From G047528285 sp047528285 (lineage in GTDB: Bacteria > Pseudomonadota > Gammaproteobacteria > Enterobacterales > Enterobacteriaceae), in the NCBI GenBank assembly GCA_047528285.1, contig CP180022.1, forward strand, positions 806,001 through 870,000: 64,000 nt of DNA, in the 5' to 3' direction. The translations under genes and the position numbers were made by a program. Of this stretch, positions 1-9,958 are shown one piece after another. Within the stretch, counting starts at the first letter, position 1. Each line of letters starts with the position of its first letter. The notes under the pieces were generated by a model, which was given only the letters and a program-made list of their open reading frames with translations, was not told where the DNA came from and did no database searches.

Positions 1-986
1 TGGCCTGCAATATTTTTTTTGTCGCGCATTATATGAGACAAGTAATCTTCCGGGGCCATTTCTGCTGGCCCTTTGATAGGTAAGTTAGCGCGTAGCAAAA
101 GTGCACTGACCCGGTTAGCGTCTACATCGCTGAATTGATTGATTCTGCGTGCGGCGTTTATCGCCATCATAATGCCGGCAGCCACGGCTTCTCCATGTAG
201 CCAGTTTCCATAGCCCATATGAGTTTCAATAGCATGGCCGTAAGTGTGGCCAAGATTAAACAGTGTGCGTTGTTTCTGCTCTCGTTCGTCCTCGTTTACC
301 ACGTTAGCCTTCAGCTTACAGCAGTGGCGGATGCAATAGGATAAAGCCTGTTTTTCAAGCGCCAGCAGTGCTTCAAGATTATCCTCTAGCCATGCAAAAA
401 ATGCTGCATCAAGAATAATACCGTACTTGATTACCTCAGCTAGACCTGAGGATAATTCACGTCGTGGTAGCGTATTTAGGCAATCTAAATCGATAACTAC
501 CGAGACGGGCTGATAAAAAGCGCCAATCATATTTTTGCCAAGAACATGATTAACCGCAGTTTTACCCCCCACAGATGAGTCAACTTGAGAGAGTAGCGTT
601 GTAGGCACTTGGATAAAACGCACCCCCCGTTGATAGCTAGCGGCGGCAAAACCAGCTAGATCACCGATAACGCCACCGCCAAGCGCAATAATTGTGGTAT
701 CTCGGCCATGAAATTTAGCTAATAGTGCAGTAAAAACACGATCCAGCATTTTTAGTGATTTGTTTTGTTCGCCATCAGGCAAAACAATCCAATCGACTTT
801 TACGCCGATTTTTTTCAATTGACCACACAGGGATTCTAAATATAGACATGCAAGTCGATCATTGGTAACAACCATGGCATTATCGCCATGGGTTAACGGC
901 CAAAAGGCTGTTGGATTTTTGAATAATCCGGTGTCAATGGTAATGGAGTAGCTGCGTTTCCCTAATAAAATTGTAATTTTTTCCAT
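1..986 (-). CDS. aroB: 3-dehydroquinate synthase, 3' end cut by window edge
   Basis: This enzyme converts DAHP to 3-dehydroquinate, the second step of the shikimate pathway to chorismate, in the cytoplasm. The reading frame opens at ATG (986) with MEKITILLGKRSYSIT and stays open to base 1, giving about 328 of the roughly 362 residues of E. coli AroB. The NAD-binding glycine motif ALGGGVIGDLAGF, the segment TLLSQVDSSVGGKTAVNH and the metal-ligand region NLGHTYGHAIE are all present. The last visible residues match the family close to its C-terminus, so the missing part should be about 34 residues outside the window. It lies directly downstream of aroK on the same strand, as in E. coli, so the pair is probably one operon. 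No frame damage is visible. Confidence 0.95.
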   Translation of the reverse strand, partial: MEKITILLGKRSYSITIDTGLFKNPTAFWPLTHGDNAMVVTNDRLACLYLESLCGQLKKIGVKVDWIVLPDGEQNKSLKMLDRVFTALLAKFHGRDTTIIALGGGVIGDLAGFAAASYQRGVRFIQVPTTLLSQVDSSVGGKTAVNHVLGKNMIGAFYQPVSVVIDLDCLNTLPRRELSSGLAEVIKYGIILDAAFFAWLEDNLEALLALEKQALSYCIRHCCKLKANVVNEDEREQKQRTLFNLGHTYGHAIETHMGYGNWLHGEAVAAGIMMAINAARRINQFSDVDANRVSALLLRANLPIKGPAEMAPEDYLSHIMRDKKNIAG

Positions 987-1028
987 GGGAATATTCAATG
1001 ACCTTTTCTAGATATTGTTAATTCTAAT

Positions 1029-1550
1029 CTAACTCTTTTTCAGCAAATTGATAATTTGGTTAGCAACAATTTTTGCATTTTGTTCATCGGTACGGATAGT
1101 TACGTCTGCTATTTTTTCATACAGCGGGATGCGTTCGAAAGCTAGTGCTTCAAGGACACTTCGAAGTGGAGTTTTTACTTGCAACAGCGGGCGTTTTTTA
1201 TCGCGCTGTGTACGGATAAGCTGTTTTTCAATGGTGGTTTCGAGATAGATAACCAGACCGCGGGTAGAGAGGCGATTACGTGTTTCGTAAGATTTCACGG
1301 ATCCACCACCGGTAGCTAGTACGATCCCCTGTTTTTCTGTAAGTTCTTCGATCATTTTTTCTTCTCGATTACGGAAACCAGATTCACCCTCCACATCAAA
1401 AACCCAGCTCACATCAGCTCCGGTACGTCGCTCAATCTCTTGATCGGAATCGAAAAACTCCAGATTGAGTTGTTGCGCTAATTGACGCCCAATAGTGCTT
1501 TTACCAGCACCCATAGGCCCAATTAGAAAAAGATTGCGTTTTTCTGCCAT
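1029..1550 (-). CDS. aroK: Shikimate kinase I
   Basis: This cytoplasmic enzyme phosphorylates shikimate to shikimate 3-phosphate with ATP in the chorismate pathway. The Walker A loop GPMGAGKST lies near residue 10, the shikimate-binding DSDQEIERRTG near residue 33 and the glycine motif ATGGGSVK near residue 78. An in-frame ATG lies four codons upstream, but MAEKRNLF matches the E. coli N-terminus exactly and gives the family length of 173 residues, so the start was set at 1550. The aroB start follows 42 bases later, consistent with cotranscription. The hof pilus genes that precede aroK in E. coli are absent; the next recognisable sequence upstream is a mrcA remnant on the opposite strand. Confidence 0.96.
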   Translation of the reverse strand: MAEKRNLFLIGPMGAGKSTIGRQLAQQLNLEFFDSDQEIERRTGADVSWVFDVEGESGFRNREEKMIEELTEKQGIVLATGGGSVKSYETRNRLSTRGLVIYLETTIEKQLIRTQRDKKRPLLQVKTPLRSVLEALAFERIPLYEKIADVTIRTDEQNAKIVANQIINLLKKS

Positions 1551-2126
1551 GGTTTTCGGCATTACTAAAATTTTTCGTTAATGATAACCCGCTCCCGCCA
1601 ACCTAATTAGCGGTGAGACCTAAATTAAAACCGCATTAATGTTAGTGCGATAATCAAGTAAATTATCTCAATAATACTTGTAGTTTGGCAACCAAAAAAA
1701 ATCAATTCTTACGTTGTAACAAGTATTTTTATGCTATCACCAATAAGACCTTTGATGAAGAATATTTGTTGCTTATTTAATGATTTCTTTTTATAAGTAA
1801 AATTACCGACAGAGTCCAATTGTTTATGAAAATAAAAAATTATTTTGTATGGTTACTTTTTAATTCAAACAACAAGATGTTTATTACAGATAGCCAAACT
1901 ATTGACGCATGAATTGTTTATGATAAGATTCTGTACATAGATGAGGTTGATCTTCTATAAAGTAGAAGATATCCGTCGTGTTTTTGATAAAAATTGATTA
2001 ATATTTTTACTGTTAACTTAAAAATATTCATGAGTTACAACGCAAAATTAGTTTAGTTTTAAACTCGGAAGGCAAAAATGATGTTAATTCTAATGGATTT
2101 TCCTAAAGTCTCGAACGGGTTTTTAT
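1551..2126. other. AT-rich spacer between aroK and the mrcA remnant
   Basis: About 575 bases of very AT-rich sequence. The divergent promoters of the aroK operon and of ancestral mrcA should lie here, but I could not define a convincing -35/-10 pair against the background. No coding remnant was recognised. Confidence 0.4.
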
Positions 2127-4250
2127 TTTTTTATTAATCAACCAGATGAAGATTAACTTAATTGCAGCGTTTTTTAATAAATTAATCACTTAAGTTACAA
2201 GTTTATATTTAAAAATATATCAAGGTAGATTTTTGTGTGATTTTTATTCTATAAATGTTGAATTTTATTTATAAAAGACAACCGTGTTGTTAATTTATTA
2301 TTGTTTTTTTTGATTAAATCATTTAATAAACTTCTTAGTTCGTTAGTTATTTTTTTTGCTTATAAATTCAGATTATTATCACCCGATATTCGATTTTATT
2401 GCTTTATATTTTTTGATGATTTTTTTATTACCCGACAACAAATTTTCTTAAATACTTGCAAGAAGTCATATAAAAATTATTAAAATTCAACATTTTTAAT
2501 TTTATATTGTAACATGTGGAATCAACTTTTTTTAAATAATCATTAGTAATATTAATTATAATCGGTTTTATTATTAGTGAATTTTGGTTTTATGATCAAG
2601 ACTTACCTTAACTAAACAGCATCCTTAGTATTGAGATATATCTTCCGAAGATTGATTTATATTACATAAAAACATTGTAAATACGATGTAGCGATATTAT
2701 TTTATGGTTAATTTGGTACTTAATTATTATAAATTGATAGTCAGATCTTGTAGAAATTAACATGTGTATCATCTTATTATGAATAAGATAGTCTTGACTC
2801 AAGAAAATTATTTTGTGGATATTGTTTCTTTTCTGATTTTTTATATTTAAAAATATAAATCACAATATTTATTATTGTGATTCAATTCAATTAATGATCA
2901 ATTAGAAATTGATTTATATTATTTGAATTTTTAAGTTTACGATTTAAATGCTGTCATTTAAATAGGTTTAAAGTATTGAATTGCGATTAAATTATTATCA
3001 TGATTTAATTAGTTAATTTATTTTTTTAATTTTTTATTTAAGTTAGATATTTAGTTTTGTAATAATTTAATATTGATTAATACTAATTTTTTATTTATTT
3101 AAAATAAATTAGATAAAATAATGTATATACCTAAATCTTTAAGATTTATTTCTATTTAATATATTTAATATTTAGATAATAAATAGTTTATCGATAAATT
3201 CTATTTATTAAAAATCACTTGGTGTTATTTAAAAAATATTGACTTAACGTTCATTTTTTAAAAATTAAACCTATATATATTAAAAATATCATTCATATGG
3301 AAATAAATTGATTATTATGCAGGAGTAATACTCAAAAAAATAGTATTATTTTAATATTGTTCCGAATTATAAGATAGTTAAATATCATAATTTTATTATT
3401 AATTATTTAATCGTTTATATTTATGAAATAGAGTAATAAGTTTTTTATATATAATAAATACACCTTTATTTATTTGTTTTATTATTATATTAATTCAATA
3501 AGATTGGTTGTGATTATAGTTTGAAACTAATAACTCGCAACAATTCACATTAATTTTAATCATTAATTAAATTTAGAATGATCATTCTACGTAATTTATG
3601 TAAGGCATTGCTAATAAGCGATTGTGTTGAGTCTTGGAGCATTTATCTTCAGTGAAGAATAGAACCAAAAGACAGAGAACAGAATACTTTGAATGCAGAG
3701 AGTTATATAAAATAGTTTATTTATATTTTTTAAATATATAAAGTATGTATGATAAAGTGATTGATTTATAAGTGATCATCGATCATCCGTGAACAACGTT
3801 AAAACATTAAAATGAAAAAGCTGTTTTTATCACAATACAGATAATGTTTTATCATTTAATTTTATGCTATTTTTATTTTAAAAATACGATTTTGAACTTA
3901 CCGTTTTGTTGATGGATTATAGAAAATTTTTAATTTTGTACTTGTAGTTTGTAAATGATATTTGTGATTCCAATCTTGCAAACATCAAATCGATTTATTC
4001 ATTTATTTTTAATAAAAAGATTGATTAATTTTTGTGTGATGTGAAATGCTGGTTTCGGATTGATTTTGTTTAAAATATTAAGATAACTATGATAGTTAAA
4101 TATGAATTTTGTAATTGTAATTAAGTATTTTAGTATATATGACTATCAGTCATAGGTTATGCTAAAAATAGATTTATCTCGTTTAGAGATGAGTTTTGAT
4201 TCTCTCATTTTACACGTTATCGCATTCAGAAATGCGATAAAATAGCGATA
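2127..4250 (+). pseudogene. mrcA: Decayed penicillin-binding protein 1A gene
   Basis: No open frame covers this region, but translation near 2301-2480 gives SPDIRFYCFIFFDDFFITRQ. This lines up without a gap with the PBP1A glycosyltransferase segment TEDSRFYEHHGVDPVGIFRA: D, R-F-Y, D, I and R fall in register. About 160 bases upstream, a segment reading LQVYI..Y matches the PBP1A stretch LQIPMQIY. The strand and the position opposite the aroK operon agree with E. coli gene order. A full mrcA is about 2.55 kb and would overrun nadE, so internal deletions must exist; the 3' limit is approximate. PBP1A makes and crosslinks peptidoglycan. Its loss is certain if the identification holds. Confidence 0.55.
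4219..4238. terminator. Hairpin downstream of nadE
   Basis: Perfect 8-bp inverted repeat ATCGCATT / AATGCGAT with a four-base loop, about 130 bases past the nadE stop. There is no run of T directly after it on the nadE strand, so a terminator role is only a guess. Confidence 0.3.
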
Positions 4251-4366
4251 TTTATGGTGTATTTTTCGAGTGTTTCATACTGTTATGTGTTTTGGATCTC
4301 TGGCGTTTTTTTGTATTAATCCGTAACCTGTTGGCATATTTTTTATTAAAGATGAACATGAGATTT

Positions 4367-5194
4367 TTATTTCTTCCAGAAATCATCAAATACTGTAATC
4401 GGTAGATGACGTTTGTGCTCGGTGCGTTGATAGTAGGTTTCAATCACCTTTGCCGCGGCAGCGTCAATAATTTTTCCTTCTAAATAGTCATCAAGTATTT
4501 CATAGGTAATTCCAATCGCTGTTTCATCCGGTAGCGCGGGGCGATTTTCTTCCAGATCGGCAGTCGGCACTTTTGAATAAAGATGCTTTGGACATCCAAG
4601 ATTCTGTAGTACGATACGTCCTTGCCGTTTATTCAGTCGGAATATGGGGTTGATATCGCTACCGCCATCCCCGTATTTGGTGAAGAAACCGACCACAGCT
4701 TCCGCTGCGTGATCAGTACCAACAACTACACCTGCTGTTAAGCTAGCGATACTGTATTGTATTTTCATACGTTCGCGTGCTTTTCCATTTCCTTTGATGT
4801 AATCGCTTAACACAACACCCGCTTTATGTAAAGCAGTTTCGCTGGCTTGCACGGCGTTTTTTATATTGATGGTGATCACACGGTCAGGCTGAATAAATGC
4901 AATTGCATCCCTGCAGTCCGCTTCATCTTTTTGTTTACCGTATGGTAATCGGACAGCGATAAATTGATAGTTGGCTCTTTTGTTTTCTTGACGGAGTTCT
5001 CTAACGGCCTCTTGGCAAATTTTTCCTGTCAGAGTGGAATCTTGGCCGCCGCTTATTCCTAGCACCAAGGAATGTAAGTAAGTGTTCTTTTTTAAGTAGG
5101 TTTTTAGAAAATCTACGCTGACCCTAAATTCATTCTTTGGATTAATAGTTGGTTTTACGCCAAGTGTTGTTATAATTTCTTTTTGTATTGCCAT
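4367..5194 (-). CDS. nadE: NH3-dependent NAD+ synthetase
   Basis: NadE makes NAD+ from deamido-NAD+, ammonia and ATP, the last step of NAD synthesis, in the cytoplasm. The PP-loop LVLGISGGQDSTL lies near residue 44 and the segments AVRLPYGKQKDEADC, GVVVGTDHAAEA and TKYGDGGSDINP follow in the family order, ending with ITVFDDFWKK exactly as in E. coli. A longer frame begins nine codons upstream, but an AGGAG ribosome site sits correctly before the ATG at 5194 and gives 275 residues, the E. coli length. The gene is intact and isolated: neither E. coli neighbour (osmE, chb genes) is visible. Confidence 0.96.
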   Translation of the reverse strand: MAIQKEIITTLGVKPTINPKNEFRVSVDFLKTYLKKNTYLHSLVLGISGGQDSTLTGKICQEAVRELRQENKRANYQFIAVRLPYGKQKDEADCRDAIAFIQPDRVITINIKNAVQASETALHKAGVVLSDYIKGNGKARERMKIQYSIASLTAGVVVGTDHAAEAVVGFFTKYGDGGSDINPIFRLNKRQGRIVLQNLGCPKHLYSKVPTADLEENRPALPDETAIGITYEILDDYLEGKIIDAAAAKVIETYYQRTEHKRHLPITVFDDFWKK

Positions 5195-5918
5195 TTTTTT
5201 GTCTCCTGAAAGAAAAATCATAGGAATATTATCTATTATGATGAGTGAAACAAAATAAGTATAAAGCTTAATTTTAGAAGAGAATCTTTTCTTTAGTAGT
5301 AAATGATATACGTTATTTTATAGATTAATTCGTAATAAAAAGAAGGATAGTGAATAATATCTTGCAAAAAATAATTCGATATCTAGATTTTTCATAAAAA
5401 CAATAAATAATTTAATTTTGATGAATGATAAAATAGTGTTGGTTATTACAGATCTATGGGGTTTTTTTTGGGGTTTTATTATTTAAAAAGTTTTAATTTT
5501 TTAAAATTTATTTATGGGTGTAAAAATAACAAAATAAAGAGTAATGGTATCCATTTGCTATTTGTAGATAATATATTTAATTATGAATCAATCGAGATTT
5601 CTTAAATCATTTAATTTATGTGAATTTTAATTTTTAATGTAAATATAAGAAGTTGAATACATAAAAAGTAAAGTTAGGTTTCCTGAGTATACTTAAGAAA
5701 ATATTTTTCTAATGAAGCAAAATAAACAACTGTATAACACGAATGTATCATGATGCTAAGAACATATGTGATCATCAACTTATCTAAGTGATTTAGTTTC
5801 TTTTAAAAATACTTAGCGCAGTATATTTTTCCTTACTTAAATTAAAATCCAGAACGAGTTTTAATCTTTCGTAAAATCGATTTAAATTTTGTTGAATTGT
5901 AAAAAGTTACTTCCCTTT
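5195..5918. other. AT-rich spacer upstream of nadE
   Basis: About 720 bases with no recognisable coding remnant. It should contain the nadE promoter, which I could not fix. The moderate-GC hairpins downstream of cspC begin where it ends. Confidence 0.4.
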
Positions 5919-5943
5919 GAAGGGCCACTGAGGCGGCCCCTTC
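5919..5943 (-). terminator. GC-rich hairpin downstream of cspC
   Basis: GAAGGGCC pairs with GGCCCCTTC with one bulged C and an eight-base loop. It is a sharp GC island in AT-rich DNA about 115 bases beyond the cspC stop. On the cspC strand a T-run appears about a dozen bases further on. It may end the cspC transcript or be part of a structured RNA; the function is not shown. Confidence 0.4.
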
Positions 5944-5952
5944 GTATTTTCA

Positions 5953-6018
5953 GCATAAAAGCATGAAATATTAATCTCCCTTGAAGAGAACCTGGCGGAA
6001 GATTAGATCCTTTTATGC
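5953..6018 (-). other. Nested inverted repeat in the cspC 3' region
   Basis: GCATAAAAG (5953-5961) pairs perfectly with CTTTTATGC (6010-6018). Inside it TAATCT (5972-5977) pairs with AGATTA (6000-6005). The enclosed part, including AACCTGGCGGAAG, is richer in G and C than the surroundings. It begins about 40 bases past the cspC stop, so it should be transcribed as the cspC 3' UTR. I do not recognise it as any named small RNA. Confidence 0.4.
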
Positions 6019-6056
6019 GTTAGTTAAGTAATTAATTATTGATACAATAACCCGAA

Positions 6057-6266
6057 TTAAAGGGCTATTACATTAACAGCTGATGGGCCTTTTTGTCCAT
6101 CCTGGATTTCGAATTCTACATTCTGACCTTCAGCGAGAGTTTTGAATCCGTTGCCTTGAATAGCAGAAAAGTGAACAAATACGTCTTTACTGCCATCGGA
6201 TGGGGTGATAAAACCAAAACCTTTAGATTCATTAAACCACTTCACTTGACCTTTAATCTTTGCCAT
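6057..6266 (-). CDS. cspC: Cold-shock-family RNA chaperone CspC
   Basis: A 69-residue OB-fold protein that binds single-stranded RNA and acts as a transcription antiterminator and mRNA stabiliser. The RNP1 motif KGFGFI and RNP2 motif VFVHF are intact. The sequence MAKIKGQVKWFNESKGF and the stretch FEIQDGQKGPSAVNV match E. coli CspC better than CspE, which has ITNGAKGPS. A frame extending 26 codons upstream exists but runs through the yobF remnant, so the ATG at 6266 was chosen; GGAAAC precedes it in the manner of a ribosome site. This is the most GC-rich and conserved small gene in its neighbourhood. Confidence 0.95.
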   Translation of the reverse strand: MAKIKGQVKWFNESKGFGFITPSDGSKDVFVHFSAIQGNGFKTLAEGQNVEFEIQDGQKGPSAVNVIAL

Positions 6267-6267
6267 C

Positions 6268-6418
6268 TTACATGTTTCCTTTAGAGTGTTTAAATCGCTT
6301 ATGGCGAAATAGAGACAAACTGGAGTCGTTACTGCTTGAGGCACTCAGATAAGGACTGGCAGAGAAGCGGGATGTAACAAAATCGTCTACACTTCTTTAC
6401 TGAAAATGCCACGCACAT
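6268..6418 (-). pseudogene. yobF: Broken yobF, forming the cspC leader
   Basis: E. coli cspC is preceded by yobF, a 47-residue small protein. Here the DNA from 6418 starts ATGTGCG and continues GGCATTTTCAGTAAAGAAG as expected for yobF after a two-base insertion, and the downstream part reads RFSASPYLSASSSND in another frame. This matches the YobF segment RFSAEPYIGASCSN. The frame carrying the C-terminal part has a stop shortly upstream and no start codon, so YobF cannot be made whole. It ends in TAA one base before the cspC ATG. The sequence is much better preserved than other remnants in the window. Confidence 0.65.
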
Positions 6419-7187
6419 ACAGAACTGTACTTCATTTTACTCATTTTTATTATCACATATCATACATAAGGAGAGCAAGTTATTTTTATCAAAAAGACAT
6501 ATTTAACATACTTAAGAGATTAGGATGATAATACAGAATTAAAGTAAGACTCTTTTTGTAGTACGACATAATATTGCGGTTCAATTTATTTTGTCCTGCG
6601 AGGACTCTAGGAGTTCTATTCTGTTGATATCAAAATACAACTCAGTTACTTATTAAGTAATATAAGAAATCAAGTTCTATAATATATAACATTTATCAAT
6701 TAGATCTGTAATCGTTGTTTTAATTAAAATAGTAACACACATCTAAATTTTATGGATATAAAATTTAGATGTGCAATATCGATCTTCTCTAATTTTCAAA
6801 AATAACCGTTCGGTTATATCCTAGGGTTTTTATAAAATTTTGATAAAGATTTGCTAAAAACAATCATTAACATTTATAACTTTTATATATATACAGATGA
6901 CATATATAATTAACAAACTAAAACTCTATATTTCACTGTTAATTCAGTGCAACAAAAAACAAATGATAATAGTTTATTATCATTAGCATGATTCATTTCC
7001 ATTTTATAGTTGTTGATGGTGGATATAAAGAATATTTATAGAAATACTAGAAACGTAAAAGTAAAACATATTAATAATTTTATTTCTATAATTTAGTACT
7101 CAATTATATTAAGATTGTTTAAATAGATTTATTTATTATTTTTATGGATACTATCAATATAAAGATATGGTATTTTTAATGGAGTAA
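6419..7187. other. AT-rich spacer upstream of yobF/cspC
   Basis: About 770 bases. By E. coli order the small genes yebO and mgrB could have stood here, but I could not align any segment to them. It should hold the cspC promoter. Confidence 0.35.
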
Positions 7188-7960
7188 TAAAATAAATTAA
7201 CATGATTCACGATATTATTATGTTAAAGAACTTAATTCAAAACCAGGAAGGTTTTATTGTTGAAATATTTACAAAAATAATTAATAAAATATTTTATATA
7301 TATTTTTGAAATTTCTCTAAGTTGAATATTAATTTACATATTTTTACATGTAAATTAATAGAAATGGCAATACAAATTAATTTAATATATTCATATTTAC
7401 TTAATTTATTTCTTTTTTTAAGAAATAACATAAATGACGCATATGTGATGGTTTTATAAGTACAATTGTTTTCATGTTTATCTTTCATTTTTTATGAGGT
7501 TGTTAATTTAATTTATACTTGTTAATAGTGGCTTTTTAGTTTCTAAAGCCTGCAGATTGCAATATAGTGCTCTTGTAAGTAAAAATTGTTAAATTATATA
7601 TAAACACAAAATAAATCTTTATATTTATTTTGTGTTATTTGTTTTTAATATCATATTATCTTTCGGTAACTTTGTTATGAATATCGAGTTTTTAATGGTC
7701 CTTTAGTTTATTGTTTATCTGTAGTAGGTATATTTAGTGGATATAGATAGTTCCAATTACTTGTGTTTTCTTCTAGAAATTAGGATTATTTTTGATATAT
7801 TTTAAAGTTGTGTTGTGAGTAGCTTTCTGTGTATGAAAGATTCAGGTTTTGAATTAATTTATTATATCTTTCTGATATGGCATATCAAATAACATTAAGA
7901 CATCAAGTATCACATTAGAATTTTAATTCTAAATGTATCTCTAGATGGTATTTTTATGAA
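7188..7960 (-). pseudogene. kdgR: Decayed IclR-family repressor KdgR
   Basis: Two separated pieces match KdgR in the right order and spacing. Near 7910 the minus strand reads ILDVLMLFDMPYQKDI, aligning gap-free with VLKVFGILQALGEEREI. Near 7461-7300 it reads TYKTIT followed by KLICIAISI and FQKYI, matching TERTIT, GLRCIAVPV and LQEYV. Predicted start and end from the two anchors agree with a 263-codon gene. Stops and frameshifts interrupt it. KdgR represses pectin and 2-keto-3-deoxygluconate use, a function with no likely purpose inside a host. Upstream of cspC on the same strand is its E. coli position. Confidence 0.65.
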
Positions 7961-9356
7961 ATCTAAATAGACAAATAAATATTAAAACAATAATCAAGTT
8001 TTATTTTTATAGCGTCTATCGTTAGGTTGTTATAAACAAAATAGATTGTATTGCACGATCAATTAATGGCAAATTATAGTTGTATTCGATAGCGCGAATA
8101 AATATCTATCTTTCTGATAGAAGAAGAAAGTATCAATTTTAATTTTATTAGAATTCTATTAGAATCTAAAACTGTAATTTTATCTTGAGCACGTTGAATA
8201 TTTGCAAATATGTTAGTTATTTTTATATCTGAAGTAACAAGTATGCGCAATGGCAGATTGACTATTTTATTAATTGATATCAGAGTGTCTATTTATTTTT
8301 ACAATAAATACAGAAATCTGAGAAAGAATATATTTTAGAATAAAACACAAATATTATATAATTAATTTAATGGATTTTATTTTTCAGTGAATATATGAAA
8401 AACTATTATCTAAATATCAATGGTTGTTATGGATAACTATCAGAATAGCATTCTTATATTTATAGATTTTTATTAACATAAAATCATCTAGTTTAGAACC
8501 TTATAAATAATGTTATTTCTAATGCATAAGAAAATTTATGTAGTGATTCTAGATATAAATTGATAAAAATATGATAAATTTTATATGCGTTTATATTATA
8601 ATTTGAAATTTATGTATTACAAAATATTTTCGTGAGATATATGTAACAACAATAACAAGTTTTGCGTTTGAAATAAATTATTTTTTTTGTGGTTCTTTTT
8701 TAAATAAAAAATAACTTATAAGAGGTTTTTAATACAAGTAATAAATATTCAATCATTATTAAAAAATAAATCGCCATCAGTTTTTATTTAATACATATTG
8801 TTAAATATGTTTCTTGTTTTTATATAGCTATATTGATTTACTAAAATATAATATTTTTTATATTTTATTGATACAGCATACTAATATTTAGTATTTTTAT
8901 GATCTAGAGAATTCTTGAATGTATATTATGTTTTTAGTATATAAAAGTTTGTTAAACAGAATATAATGTTTATATATAAAATATAGATTGTTGTATCGGT
9001 GGATTTTGATTTGATTATTTAAAACGTTTTTTAGAAAAAACATTGTCATTTTATTTTCCGTGTGCTAAATGAATACCAAAAAGATTTTCTTTATTCTACG
9101 TAAAACAATGTGAGGGTTTTTATTTTTAAATCAAATTTCTGAGTAAGAAAATAGTTTATAATTTTATAACACGAATCTTGTGGAAATAAAATTCTGTCTT
9201 TTACGATTTCTTATACGATATAATTATTGATAATTTGTATTTTTAAAAATTTGTATAAAGAAAAGATGGTTTAACTATGATTTATTTTGTATTGAAAATT
9301 AATATTAAATCAATTATTCCAGATTGGATTTTTAATTTTGAATATGATTCATATTT
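7961..9356. other. AT-rich region, no gene recognised
   Basis: About 1.4 kb. E. coli order would put yebQ and htpX beyond kdgR, and tRNA genes downstream of pgsA, but I found neither a credible alignment nor a tRNA fold. It may hold decayed genes too degraded to read by eye. Confidence 0.35.
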
Positions 9357-9902
9357 TTATTTAAATAAATCGTTCTTGGCAGCGTATAAATAATGAAACA
9401 TGGACCAAAAAGTTAGCACTGCAGAAATATATAAGGCAGTGATACCTATTGCCGATATGATATTATCTGGCCGCCATAGCAGTGCTACTAATGCTAGCAT
9501 TTGTGCGGTGGTTTTCACTTTACCAATCCAGGTGACGTTCACCTTTCGGCGTTTGCCTATTTCTGCCATCCATTCGCGTAATGCTGATATGATAATTTCA
9601 CGGATGATTATGGCACTTGCAGGTAAAGTTATCCACCATGAATGAAAATGTGCTGCTATTAGGATCAGCGCTATAGCAACCATCACTTTATCTGCAACAG
9701 GATCAAGGAATGCCCCAAATCGGGTTGTTTGTTTCCAGAAGCGAGCTAAAAATCCGTCAAACCAATCGGTTATTGCTGCCAGAATAAAAATTATTGCGCA
9801 GCAAAGAGGTGCCCATTTGAAAGGTAAATAAAAGGCAAGGATGAGAAATGGTACCGTGATAACACGGAAAAAGGTAAGATAAGTTGGTATATTAAATCGC
9901 AT
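9357..9902 (-). CDS. pgsA: CDP-diacylglycerol--glycerol-3-phosphate phosphatidyltransferase
   Basis: This integral inner-membrane enzyme makes phosphatidylglycerophosphate from CDP-diacylglycerol and glycerol 3-phosphate, the committed step to phosphatidylglycerol. The CDP-alcohol phosphatidyltransferase signature DGFLAR...G...D...D spans residues 48-71 (DWFDGFLARF, TRFGAFLDPVADK). Several hydrophobic segments are evident, at about 7-28, 30-45, 72-85, 88-100 and 145-170. Length is 181 residues against 182 in E. coli. It lies just downstream of the uvrC remnant, as in E. coli. Phosphatidylglycerol is also the lipid donor for Lgt, retained elsewhere in the window. Confidence 0.95.
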   Translation of the reverse strand: MRFNIPTYLTFFRVITVPFLILAFYLPFKWAPLCCAIIFILAAITDWFDGFLARFWKQTTRFGAFLDPVADKVMVAIALILIAAHFHSWWITLPASAIIIREIIISALREWMAEIGKRRKVNVTWIGKVKTTAQMLALVALLWRPDNIISAIGITALYISAVLTFWSMFHYLYAAKNDLFK

Positions 9903-9958
9903 AATGCTTTGTTAAGTATCTGGACAGCGTAACATTCTATAAGTTTGCTACATTGCCA

